Source: Paracyclopina nana
Taxonomy: Eukaryota > Arthropoda > Copepoda > Cyclopoida > Cyclopettidae
Assembly (NCBI GenBank): GCA_019096065.1
Contig: JAGUCH010000003.1
Coordinates: forward strand, 11,510,029 to 11,574,028
Reading direction: 5' to 3'
DNA length: 64,000 nt
The position numbers and the translations under genes were made by a program. This document shows, in pieces, positions 13,211 to 24,752 of this stretch (positions are counted from its first letter, which is position 1; every line of letters begins with the position of its first letter). Under the pieces are notes generated by a model, which made no database searches, was not told where the DNA came from, and saw only the letters and a program-made list of their open reading frames with translations.

Positions 13211-13300
13211 AGATTGCATTCAAGTAGACTGCTTTTAGAAGGACTGCATTGAGGTGGACTGAGTTTTGGCGGACTGCGTTTAGGTGGATTTGGGTTGAGG
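13211..13300. repeat. Six-copy 15 bp tandem repeat
   Basis: Six imperfect 15-base units run end to end, of the type GGACTGCATTGAGGT. No frame through it is supported as coding. Confidence 0.8.
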
Positions 13301-16300
13301 CAGATACACCCATAAAATCCCTTCTTGCTTCGGAAAACAAATAATTTTCTTCCGTAGTTCAAAAATTATCATTGCGATCTTTTCAATCAAAGTAGGCATC
13401 TACCGTAATATTTCGGACAAAATGATGGCACCCTCAAAAACAGCTTGATTTTTTAATCTATCTCGCTAAGAACCTGAGTACACTTGGACTTGGTAAAGGA
13501 ACTAACCCGAACTATTTACAAAACCCAAGAATTGTACATTTTCTAAAAGCGTAAGTTCCAATGGCTCATCTGGCGGAAAAATAAAATTCTGATCTTTCGC
13601 TTCCAAGAACATATATTTAAAAACGTTTAGCGCAAAGACTGTTCATTTTTTGGGAGTAATTAGGTTCAATGACCCCCAATAAAATTATAAAATAAAACTT
13701 TTGTTATTTGATAGTAAAATCGCTAGGGTGAACGAAAACGTAGATACAGCCATGCTAAACGTTGTTTACAACTTTTTTGGATTCATTTAGCTTAATAAGT
13801 TAGGTAGCAAATATCTCAATTTGAGTGAATTTTACAGACTTGCTTATGAACAAGTTTGATCTTCATTTTCAGATTGAAAATTCCCAAAAGTAGAAAAATT
13901 TAATGGCTAGACGATTCTGAAAGCATTTTTAAAAAATACAGCCAAATGAACCCTAAGAACATAAGCTTTCAGAAAAAATTTGGTTTCATTGCATTTTTAC
14001 CAACTTATCTAAAAGCTGATTATTGCAATCAGAATTCTTAGTTAAGCTAGCTGTCAAATAACATGAAATTATATCATAAGGCCTTTTTTTACTGGAGCTT
14101 GAAAAAAACTCATTCGAAAGAGCAATGAGCAAACATTTTGGAAAAATTCATTTGCTGCTTTGAAGGCAAAAATAGCCATGTTTAACTAATGAGCTTTTTC
14201 ATTGAAGTTGATTAGTCAATTCTCAGCTAATGACCGTATATACTACAGAGTGTATTCATAATTTTGCCAAGTCTGACATCACCGTCAGACTTCTGTCCTG
14301 ACGAGCAAGTAACATGCTTTGTCTCTTCCATCTTCTCGAGTAACATCTGTCCATCTTCAACTTGGCCTACGACCCTTAATAATTACGGTAAAACCTCGAA
14401 AAGTGCTTGGAAAAAGCCATGAAAATACCGCTACGCATAGCATTTTCAATGCATCAATATTTTTTCTACCTTCTCTTTTGATGGACAAGGAAGGGTTTTT
14501 TTGTCGCATTTGCAGCTAATGAACATTTTTTCGGCGACTTTCTCGAGAGAAATCACCGAGATTAGTTTCAATTGCTTGCTACACTCCGCCTTATTCCTTT
14601 TTAACAAATGAACGCGACCGTGGCCAAAGCTATCGGTAAAAGTCGTCTAATAACAAACAGCTTTTGAAATGCAGCAACCCTTTCTTTCACACGATGATGC
14701 ATTTGTAGCTTTGAAATGAGAGGTATCGAGTTCACAATTTGAAGCTGCCGCAGAGCGGTAGTAAAAATCGGCAATTCATGCGAATTCCATCAAAATACAT
14801 CACGCGCTACGCTCGGCCGTGCCAAATTGCACTCGGTTTCAATACAAATCAAATCACAATTTCAATAGTCAGAAATGAGAATAACAAATCAAGCTACTAC
14901 TACTCAAGTACTATAAATTCGAATTTGGTAATTTGTGAGGAGAAAGCAGGTAAATCATTTAGGGAGTTTTCACATAAAGCAGTAGGCATATAATAGGGCA
15001 ATGAAAATTGTGCGAGACGCGCTTAAAATGGGAAGCTTTGCTGAGCTTTTGCTTTCTAGTTCGGGTCACCTCGCTTCGAAGCCATTGGCTGAACATGGCG
15101 AGCTTAGACCCGCCTCTACTTGTTGCAGCAACGACTTGAGAGCGCTTTCCTCCACCGCAAATAAATCTCCACCACAAGGGAGAAGCAGCAAGTCTTGATT
15201 GCCAGTCAAGTGCATCCAGTGATGCAGTCAAGCACAATTTGAATTACGCCGCAGGTTTTACGCGCATTTCACAATAATGGGTAAGAAATTGTCTTCACGC
15301 TTTTTTGACCGGAATACAGCAGCAGCAGCGATAGGCTTCATTAATTCTGACCCCCTTCATGCATTAATGAGGCTGGAAGTTCCGCGTATTAGCTCAGTCC
15401 TTGGCCGAGCTCCCTTGGGAAACTTGCTGCTTTCGCAAGAGCCATACAATGAGGTAGGAATGCACAAAGGTCCCATGGGACGCCTTGCTAAATTGGCCGC
15501 AAACTACGCGCAAAAACGTGGGAATCCGCTGGGCTTTTTACGATTTTGAGAACAGTTGCCTCAGTTTCCGAATTATTTGCAAAGAAACACTATTAGTACT
15601 AGTATTAGTAACTCGAATTGGCCAAGATCAAAAATCCGATTTGACGCGCACGAGAAATTACGTCAAATCGCAGATTTCCGATTTCAGCACCAATTTTCAG
15701 CTTCTAATTTGCCTGACTTCTAGGCTATCTAAAGAGCACAAATTAATGTAAATTGACAGATAAAGAGTCAAATTTGGCGCAGAAAAAATAGCTTTTGAGC
15801 AAAAGTTGATTAGTAGAACAGCAGTTTTGCACAATTGGAGCAAAAATTGAGTCTTCCACAACTTTTGATTCCAAACGAATCCAATTGAGTGACCAAGTCA
15901 GGGAAGTCAAACTTAAAGCATAAATTGAACGAAAATTCAAATATCAGCAAATATTAATTTTCGTGGTTTTGAGAATTTATGCCTATGAAGGAAATTCCGC
16001 TAACTTGCGGCAGATCAAGAGTTTACCTCCATTTTTAGACTTAAAAAATCGAAACAACAAGCTAGGATTATTGGTCTTTTGTTCACATTTTAAAGGCCTC
16101 ATTTGCACAATAAAACTTAATTTAAAATTAATTCTTAAAAACCATGCCACACAGTAGTTCAAAAAATTTTCACGCGAATGAGAAATTCCGCCCAAAAAAT
16201 CGCCAAATTCTTAATTTTGCCACCAATTTTCAGCTTCTTTTTTGGTAAGCTTCAAATTATCAGAAATTGGACGACAAATGCCGGGTTTTTAAATGTCTGA

Positions 16301-17050
16301 AACATTTTCCATGATGGAAAACAACAATTCGAGCGATTTCACCTAATAAAAACGTTGTTTGTCCTACCTTTTTTTGATGGCGTACTCCATTCAAATCTTT
16401 TCTATTCTCATCTCCAACGAAGCACAAGTGAATTTGCGCATTTTTCAGCGCGAAACTGGATTATTTTGGCAATTGCTAACCATCGACTCAGCTGATGAGA
16501 ATCGCCAACGAGAAACACAATTCGCTCTCTCAGCTTTTGTAGCGATCATTCGATACCGAATATGAAAAAAATCCCGAATCGCCAATAATTGCCTTCGGTT
16601 ATTTTTTGGGCCGAGTTGACGTACAATTCGGCCGCAATTTCTGCTGTCAAGTGATATTTCACACCAGAGGACGACGGCCTCATTTATTTTCAAGAGGGAT
16701 AAAATGCGCGGAATGGCAATTTATTCAGCGCGAAATTGGCTTTTTTGACGGGCTTTTTGGGACAATAGTTCGAAAGGGCCAGAGCAGTAGATTTTGATGA
16801 GAGTATCTCGCTCTCAACAATAGCTGACTTTTTTATGAAAATATTTACTTTGGTAGAGCTCAAACTACTGCCTCAATCGGAACGATTTGAGGTGTTCATT
16901 GTTTTTCACTAAAATTACGAATTCCAAAAAAAATCTAGCATAACAAAAAATTTTAAACGGTGGAACAAAAATGGTCAAATTCTCTACTACCTTAGGCTGT
17001 TTTTTTTTTGGTGCTAAGTTTTGTTCTCATATTGGACTTTGGGCTAACTA

Positions 17051-17141
17051 AAACCTGATTTAGTGAACCAAAAACTTAAGTCAACCGCTATTTAGTGGTT
17101 GCCTACCTAAAACAGGATTTCGGTTAACTCAAATCAGGTTT
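17051..17141. repeat. Short inverted repeat
   Basis: AAACCTGATTT (17051-17061) and its exact complement AAATCAGGTTT (17131-17141) enclose about 70 bases with further partial self-complementarity. It may be a MITE remnant or a chance hairpin; no target duplication is evident. Confidence 0.45.
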
Positions 17142-18442
17142 GGGCAACCTTAATATCCCGTTCATGTGCCCCCAAATTCCTTCCGATAATGCACGTCGAA
17201 CGCCTTATGAAAAGGAGAAAAATTGTCTTACGACAAACGCAAAAGTAAACTTCTGCTGATGCTAATACTTAGGAAAAAACGGGTCAATTTTAAGACTATT
17301 GAAAAGTAAACACTCAAAGTTTATTTCAATTTCAGAGCCAAACTGGTTACTTTTGAATCAATATGTTTCCCACAAATTCACATGAACCAACTCAAAAATT
17401 GCAGCATTATTACATGTAAGAAACAGGTGAAATTATCATTGTTTATCGGAATATTGCCCTAAATTTGTTAACTCGATTCCTGGTTCAACTAGTTGAGAAG
17501 CCCTTCTTAAGTTGTTTGATAGCAAAACTCCGTTGCCTTATGACAATTTTTTACTTTCCGAAAAGCAACTTTGCACATGAACGGGATATAAGTCCGATAT
17601 GAGAACGTGTTACTCTCGTCAAAATTTACTGCTCTGGTAGCGGCCTTTCGTAAAGTACACTCGGCATTCCGCATTAAAGTGAGCATCAGCCCTGCTGCAC
17701 CCTCGATTTTCGTGGTAACTTGAAACACATGCTCAAGTACGTGGTGAGCAGCAACATCTGGAGTCTCATGTCATTCATCAATATCAGTCTGAGATATTTC
17801 TTCGGCTCTTTCCAGAATACCGCGCGCTTCAAAGTTACAAAGGAGCAACTTCCCTTCACAACTTTTGTGCCTTCAAAAGCATGAGTTATGAAGATGAATT
17901 CGGGCCCAGAATTTTCACATTTTCCAAGCGAGTCCACCCAAAAAAAGAAAGATTTTTTATAAGCTAGGGAAAAACATTTATTCCTGGTCCCAGGAGCCGG
18001 AATTTTCTCCTTAATTTGGGCGATATTTTCCCAGAATGAGACAAGCGCAATGTCTACAGTAAAAGAGTCCAGATCTCGGTTGTCCTAATTAAAAGATGTG
18101 CGAGGGGGGAAAATGTGAGCTGCTGCGGCTTTTGCGCGCACTATTTGCCCGCAGGGCGCTTTTGGCGGCTTTTTAAAAGCACTTTTCTGGCCAACTTGCG
18201 GTCACGGCCAACTAAATTCAAGGGAGAAAAAGCAGACCTTTTTTTCAACCACTCTGTTGTTCGCGAATAAGTTGCTGTCAAGCAAATTGACAGCTAGCGC
18301 GTACTTCTTCCCTTCATGCGGGTAACGCAATGTGGGTGGTAATTTTAACTAAGGCTGAGAAAAAAGCCGAGATTGACTTTATAAGCCTTGCTAGAAAGTT
18401 AAGCTTTTCTAAGTATCACTTCAAAGTTTGCCCGCCAGCCAG

Positions 18443-18613
18443 GGGGCGCTGCATGTTTTTGTTTAGATGACGCCCAACAAGGAATCGAACCTAGGTTTAT
18501 GCAAACATTTTTGCCATTTTGACTCCTGGCGCGCTGCATGTATTTTGAATTCTTGATAAAAAGCGCGCCCTAAGCGGGAATCGAACCATGATTCATGCGG
18601 AGAAAGACATTGC
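18443..18613 (-). repeat. Diverged duplicate with tRNA-like B box (SINE-like?)
   Basis: Two related segments, 18443-18515 and 18526-18613, share GGCGCGCTGCATGT, a GCGCCC/GACGCCC word, GGAATCGAACC and a TTATGC/TCATGC word in the same order. On the minus strand the shared core reads GGTTCGATTCC, a match to the pol III B-box consensus. I cannot fold a complete tRNA from either copy, so a degraded tRNA-derived SINE is the best reading. Confidence 0.4.
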
Positions 18614-19348
18614 TTTTTGAAGATAAATTGGCCTTCAAAAAATAAGGCAATTGATGCTAGTGCTCGACTAATTTGCACCAGCCTAGCTTGGAAAATGCAT
18701 TTTTTTTTTTGCTTGAAGACAAATAGGGATCGATTTCTCCCTGTGTGTCATAATGAGCCGCGTTCTCAAAGACAATAATGATCCCCATTTTTCTCAAGTT
18801 ATAATGTGAATTCTTGCAAAACTCGCTTCAATTACGCGCGGCTGGAGCTAAAGCAGTTCCGCCAAAGCCGCGCGCGACTTTCCAGACATCATTTCAGCTT
18901 TCTGAAAATCACCCTCAAAGTCATGTAAATGAGCCAATTTCGGCTTCTCTCACAAAAACCCGAAAGCAAGTAAGGGGAAGATACTGAAAATTAGATAAGC
19001 TGGACACTTTGCGGGCGAAAAAAAGCTATCAAATGTCTTGTAGCTTAATTAGTTGGTTACATTTAATTTCCTTTACTCAATTCAAAGTGTTTTCAGGAAA
19101 GTTTTTGAATTTTGTCTTTCCCAAGCATCTGCTGTCATCATCATTTGAGAATTCAGCTTTCGGGGCTAGGGTAACCTAATAAGGAAAAGGAATTTTAAAG
19201 CAGATGCAGATGGCTTTTTTACGCGCAAGATCTTCAAGCCAGTCAGTTTTGAAGCGGCTTTTCCCATTTTTCTTTTGCATTTTCGCCCTATGACCACTGC
19301 AGCAGGTGAATAAAACAGGCGACAAATCATGGAAAAAAGCACTTATTA

Positions 19349-19523
19349 AGATAAATACAACTTTTAAAGTATTTTTCAAAAATACAGCCTTTGAAGCAAA
19401 AATAAAACCTTTAGGGCAATTTTCATAAATACAACCTTTAAATACAATGAACACAACTTTTAGGGCATTATCAATGAATACAGCCTGTAGGGTGATTTCA
19501 AGGGCATTTCCAATAAATACAAG
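19349..19523. repeat. Degenerate tandem repeat upstream of Pox meso
   Basis: Loose repetition of AAATACAACCTTTAGGGCA-like units of about 25-40 bases, six or more times, ending about 250 bases before the paired-domain exon. No function can be inferred. Confidence 0.5.
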
Positions 19524-19772
19524 TCGTTTTCAGTCTTGTCAAGTCTTCTTCGTCTTCGTTGTCGGCAATTTTTTAACGTGCTTTGAACTACATATATCCC
19601 AGCGAGGAACTCTGCTTAATACGCGCATTCATATATATGTATTCCACTACATACGTAGTATACATAGAAGTCGTGGTGCACTTCATGTAATTTGAGGAGC
19701 CGAAACACATTTTTACTACTGCGGTATAGCTGCCAAGCCACATAAACTAAATAGCACAATTTCCATTCCTAG

Positions 19773-20947
19773 ATCCGCAACTGAGCCAATATGGAGAGGT
19801 GAACCAGCTCGGCGGAGTCTTCGTCAACGGCAGACCTCTGCCAAATCACATACGAGTGCGAATCATCGAATTGGCCCAGCTGGGCATTCGCCCATGCGAC
19901 ATTAGCAGGCAATTACGAGTTAGCCACGGATGCGTCTCGAAAATCCTGGCGCGCTACAACGAGACCGGCTCCATTTTGCCCGGCGCAATCGGCGGGTCCA
20001 AGCCACGGGTCACCACTCCCAAGGTGGTCAATTACATCAGGGAATTGAAGCAGAAAGACCCGGGGATTTTCGCCTGGGAGATCCGCGACAAGTTGCTCAG
20101 TGACGGCGTCTGTGACAAGTACAACGTGCCCTCGGTCTCCTCCATCAGCCGGATTCTGCGCAACAAAATCGGCACGCTAGCTCACTTGACCGGCCAGAAC
20201 CACTACAGCTCAAAACATCAACAAACAGCTGCAGTCGCGTCAGCTGTCGCCGCCTCAGCTGCGGCCGTGGCCTCGCAGCAGGCGCCGCCATCTTCCGTCT
20301 ACAACGGGCTCTACCAGAACTACGGCTACAGCTTGACCTCGGCAGCTGCAGCTGCGGCGGCTGCCGCAGCTGTCGCAGCCACCACGACCAGCAGCAAGAA
20401 CAACAATAACAACAACAACAATAACAACAACAACGAGGAGGAAAACTTGCTGAAGGCAGAGGGTGCCACTTCCTCGGTCAAAATCAATGGGGAGAAGAAT
20501 GAGCCGGCCACGCCCTCCCCGCCCATTATTGTGACCTCAACAACTAGTGCCTCAAACGGCTCGACCACGCCCACTGCAGCCGGCTTCAAGGGGGCGTGGC
20601 CGAATTGCAACATGTCTGATTTGTTCATGAGCTACTGCAGCTCTCCACCGCCTACGGCCAATGCGTACCAACAGCCTCAACAGCTGCAGCACCAGCCTCA
20701 GCAGCCTCAAATGGGTCAACAGCAGCCTCATCAGCAACCTCATCACCATGAGCAGCAGCAGCAGAACAATTTGAACTATTACATGTACCTGCAGAGCCAG
20801 GGACAAGTGTTGGGCCATAACAGTTTGGCCAATGTCATCAATGGCCACCATGGCCACCATCATCATCATCATCATGGGCATCATCACCATGCTCATCACC
20901 AATTGGCCTACCCTGCCCCATCTCCAGCTCACGCTGCTAGTCTTTGA
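19773..20947 (+). CDS. Poxm: Pax1/9-class paired-domain transcription factor (Pox meso), 5' exon missing
   Basis: The exon starts after an acceptor (CCATTCCTAG) at 19772 with a split codon, then reads [20 protein letters not shown]. The paired domain covers about residues 8-135 ([74 protein letters not shown]). This wording is Pax1/9 (Pox meso), not Pax2/5/8 or Pax6, and there is no homeodomain, as expected. The tail holds Ala runs, a 12-residue Asn run encoded by AAC/AAT triplets, Gln-rich and His-rich tracts, and ends AHAASL. I see no HSxxxILG-type octapeptide after the paired domain. The start codon must lie in an upstream exon that I could not place. Expected role: nuclear DNA-binding regulator in mesoderm patterning. 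Confidence 0.93.
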
Positions 20948-23098
20948 ATTTCAGTTTCAGTCATTAGGATTTGCAGGTTGCCCGCACTGTTAAAACTGCT
21001 CAAATAATAATGGATCGGGCTCCAAGTCGATCTAGATTTATGTGCCCGGGAAATGTAGGCTCGATTCGCCTTGCTCTGCTTCCGCGAGGAAGGTGGGACA
21101 ATCTGTATACGTATATATATGCTATTATATTGTGTGTGTGTCTTGTAATATGAAACTCACTTTAATTTGTTGGGAGGCCAAAAACAGTTACTAGAATTCT
21201 GCTACAGTAGTAGCTGTAATAATGCTTCAATTCAACGCTAAAAGGAAAAATATATTCTACACTTGCTCTTTGTCATCTGATATTGTATTTCAGCGTTTTG
21301 CAATCTGATTGAAAAAGCCCACACTTTGGCGCAAAAGCTGAGAAATTCTGGCGACAGATAACCTTGCTGCAGTTGCATTTTCTCATCCCAGCTAATTGGA
21401 AAATTTTCCTGTAAAAATTAGAGAAGGCGTGGGAGCTGTGACCTTTTACTTTTATCTGGAATTCATTAAAGATTTTCTTCAAAACCTCAAAGAGGACGGG
21501 AATGTGTCAAAAGATAGCGACGACACAGGGGATCGGCTGCCGCGACCCCCTCAAGGATGAAAATTCTGCTTTCTCGTAAATTCTTCAGCTAATGCGAGAA
21601 CAATATTTGCGGCGAAATTGCATTTCATGACTATGATGGATATGTTTTCAAAGGTTGAAACTTGTCGGCTCCAAGCTCATTTCCGCTCTCCAAAGGAAAT
21701 CCGAATGTTTTAATACTGTTTACCTTTCCATGCGCGCACTGGGCTCGCAAACTCTCATAATTAAAACACGCAACCTCGCTCAAGTAAAAGTTACAGAAAC
21801 AATAATATCATAGGCGAAATTGTATTGACAATGACGGATATGTTTGTCTCCAAGCTCATTTCCGTTCTAGAAAAGAAGCCCGAACTTTTAAAGCTAATTT
21901 TGTTTACCTTTCCAAGCGCGCACATGGCTCGCAAAATCTCATATTGAATCACGCAACCTCGCTCAAAAAATATTATAAAAACAATATTACAGGCGAAATT
22001 ATATTGACAATGACGGATATGTTTGTCTCCAAGCTCATTTCCGTTCTAGAAAAGAAGCCCGAACTTTTAAAGTTAATTTTGTTTACCTTTCCAAGCGCGC
22101 ACATGGCTCGCAAAATCTCATATCGCATCACGCAACCTCGTTAAAATAATTTTAATTCAACCTTTTTAGCTAGACCTTAATTTTCAGGTTGCGTTTTTCC
22201 CGGAAATTTTCCGAGCAAGGTTGTGTGACTGAAGACTGCTTTAAAAAGCTTAAAGTTGCTTTCACTGCCACAACTGAGGGAACATTAGCGTCATTTTAAA
22301 GCTTGCAGCGAATAGTAAATGGAATTCCCTGAGGAGAATGTAGCAAAAGCAATTTAACCGAGCGAAACGTCAAACTCAATAAGTCAATGATGCTGTCTTG
22401 GAAACAAAAGCTTTGAGCTCACGTGAAGATAGAATTACGGCTGATTTGAAGACTACCCGCGAGTCTACCTTTACTCAAAGCTGCTTTTGCCGCCAAAAGA
22501 ATTCACCTTCCTTGAGAAAAATCGATGCTGAACACTATCAAATATCTCACAACTTGTTTCCCAAATTGATTTAAATTATTCCTGGCCAACTGCAATTCTG
22601 CTTTGATTTCCGAGCCGGGATTTTCCGAATTCCTCCAAAAAGACAATAATTCGTTAGTCGGACTGTTGAGCGGAAATTGGAAATGAGGTTGAGCTACTTC
22701 TTGCTGAAATGGGGTCATTGATCATCATGAATGCTGCCATTCAAGTAATGTAAACTCTCCTGTCAGTCAAGGGCAAGAATCCTTGATGCTCACCTCGCCA
22801 CCTGCTTTCTCTTAGATTCATCCTTTTTTTATTATATTTTCAAACAGATCTGAGCCAAGAATTGATTTATGATCCAATAAAAAGGTGAGAAAAGGAAGTT
22901 TTCGGAAATTTTAGCAAGTGTCCATGATAGCTTTCACATTCGTATTTTGGGGCCAAAACGCTTTCTCCGCCCGTTATCCACAGAAGCCCTGCCAAGAAAT
23001 CATCGTGTAGGCCTGCTTGCACTTGCTTTCACTGTTTGCAAGATTGTCTTTGAATGTGAGTGTGAGTAGTGGGGCTGCTTGAAAATTCAATCTTCATC
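20948..23098. other. Intergenic, Pox meso 3' flank and next gene's 5' flank
   Basis: No coding sequence is supported here. It contains TATATA/GTGTGT simple sequence near 21110-21140 (likely Pox meso 3' UTR or just beyond) and the roughly 180 bp tandem repeat at 21594-22145. A possible small exon lies at 22857-22893 (after TTCAAACAG, before GTGAGA), which could be 5' UTR of the gene starting at 23099. Confidence 0.5.
21594..22145. repeat. Tandem repeat of ~180 bp, three copies
   Basis: The units start ACGCAACCTCG at 21768, 21951 and 22130. The first two full copies are 183 and 179 bases apart and nearly identical (shared CTCCAAGCTCATTTCCG and CTTTCCAAGCGCGCACATGG). A more diverged copy precedes them (about 21594-21767). 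Just downstream (about 22185-22235) the same edge motif appears inverted. The CGCAACCTCG word also recurs in the Doa intron near 11210-11255, so this is a dispersed family. Confidence 0.8.
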
Positions 23099-24255
23099 AT
23101 GTATAAAGTCAACAACAGCTTGACCAGTGCTTATGGACCTCAAGACATGCTGGACCTGAAGGCCAAAAATGGCCCTGTGAGTACTTTTGAATTCGTATAT
23201 CTAGATTAAGTCAGCTATTGTTTTGTTCAAGGAGATGCCCAGAGTGTCTATAAATAATAAAAAGCTGACCAATGTGTACGTGGGCAATGGTGAGCATGTC
23301 ATGGGAATCCGCCAGAATGTGGAAGATGACACGTACAGTGACCCCAAGTTGGCTGGAGATGCCATGGAAAGGCCCATTACCAGGCCCCTGAGGTACACGC
23401 CTGGGCTCAAGTGTGATGCTCACTTGGAAAGCTTGCGCCCCGAGCGAGCAGGAAATCACAGACCCATTCAGGTAAAAACAGGAAAAAAATGGAAAAATTT
23501 GATGCCTTGCCAAAAACATGCAATGCAGCTGTAGCCTTGATCATTAGATAACTTCCTGACTTGTGCTGAATCATAATAGTAAAAATATGTCCTGAATAAT
23601 GCCCAGCTTTGGCGATAGAGGGCGCTTTCTATTTTTAATCTATATGACAGGGAGGTGAAGACTGGAAAAGGAAACTGGTTCAGCCTCCCAATCATTTCGA
23701 TGGCTCCTTTGTGGATGCTGACATGCAAAAGTTCCGGCCAGAGCCTAACCAGAACCCTGCTGAAGATCCCTGGTACGCCTCCAGGATGCCAGACCAGACC
23801 ATGATGGCCTATGACAGACTCACCGGTCCTGCCAGTACCTATGGGTTCCCAGAATTGCCCCTCAGTGGCCCATACGGCTCCATGTATCCTCAGGACGAGT
23901 TGAGCCGCATCAAGATGCGCAACAGGAGGTTCATGAATGCCTGTGCCCAGGATATGTACTTTGGCAACATGGGCATGATGATGATGCAGCCACAGCAGCC
24001 AATGATGATGATGGGACCACCAATGATGGACTATGAGTTGGCTCAGGATGAATTGGGGGTGAGACACTCATAAATTAAATTGGCCTACTTCTCTATAAAT
24101 CCACTTGCTTTCTAATGGACTCTTTTTGTAAACTAGTAAGCTTTGAGTAAGTCTGCTTACTTCGCCGGGGCTACAAATGTTGTCTCCAGTATCCAAACCA
24201 GATGTACATGTCCACATTGCATTGTGGACAGCTAGGGTCGAGCACGTTCTCTTAA
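23099..24255 (+). CDS. Unrecognised 263-residue protein with Met-rich C-terminus
   Basis: Four exons join in phase: 23099-23176, 23232-23471, 23651-24058, 24190-24255, with good GT/AG borders and introns of 55, 179 and 131 bases. Reading on through the third donor would end after four residues (VRHS); splicing gives the more sequence-like ending YPNQMYMSTLHCGQLGSSTFS. The protein is hydrophilic with no signal peptide or membrane segment. Features: a DAMERPITRPLRYTPGLKCD stretch; a Pro/Tyr-rich middle (PEDPWY-like, YGFPELPLSGPYGS); and a Met/Gln/Pro tract (MGMMMMQPQQPMMMMGPPMM) before an acidic YELAQDEL. I recognise no family. Clean splice sites and non-random composition argue for a real gene. 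Confidence 0.75.
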
Positions 24256-24752
24256 AGTAGGCTCAAACTTAGGGCATAATGACTCTGATTCTTTTTAAAA
24301 AATAAGAGGCTATAAAAATCAGTTGAAAAAAAGTGATATTAAAAATTGGCACTTCTGATTGGCTACAAAGAAAATAACGCAGCCAGCTCGTGGGTACCAG
24401 ATTAATTGCTGACTCGTGACTTCTTTTTTAGCAAAAAATGCCGTTTGACCATACCAGATCAATTTTCTAATCTGGAAACTTTGCACAAAATCTCGACTTT
24501 TCCTTCCCGTATTAGAGGATAACTGCAAATTATATAATTTTTTAAAACAGAAGGAATTCAGCCCTTAAAATTGAAAAAAAAAACAACGCTAGATATTGCC
24601 CTAGTGTTTGAATTCGTGCTCGATTCCCTCTCTGCGGAGCTGAAATTCGATCACGCGTTAAAATCAAAACAAAACAAAGCTCCCACGTGCTACGCCACTG
24701 CAAGAGCTTTGTTTTCTCGTTTCTTGAATTACTAAAGTTGTTTCACTTGAAA
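24256..24752. other. Intergenic, no feature seen
   Basis: AT-rich gap between two plus-strand genes. It presumably holds the 3' UTR of one and the promoter of the other. No repeat, RNA gene or coding sequence is apparent. Confidence 0.5.

Larger units (their letters stand above)
12304..19772. other. 7.5 kb gene-poor interval between Doa and Pox meso
   Basis: After the Doa 3' end this AT-rich interval has no coding sequence I can support. Open frames of 60-100 codons exist on both strands but lack recognisable domains. It holds the small repeats listed separately: a hairpin at 12920, a 15 bp tandem repeat at 13211, an inverted repeat at 17051, a tRNA-like duplication at 18443 and a degenerate repeat at 19349. 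It probably also contains the promoter and missing first exon of Pox meso, and may hold its enhancers. Confidence 0.5.

Noticed and set aside
15277..15549. 90-codon plus-strand open frame starting MGKKLSSRFFDRN
   Set aside because: No recognisable domain, no splice or poly(A) context, and overlapping frames on the other strand are equally long.
22857..22893. Small exon-like segment between TTCAAACAG and GTGAGA
   Set aside because: It could be a 5' UTR exon, but it also contains AATAAA and has no supported partner exon, so it is only mentioned under the intergenic entry.
24059..24073. Ending the 263-residue protein at VRHS in its third exon
   Set aside because: GGGGTGAGA is a good donor, and an in-phase exon with a strong acceptor follows at 24190.
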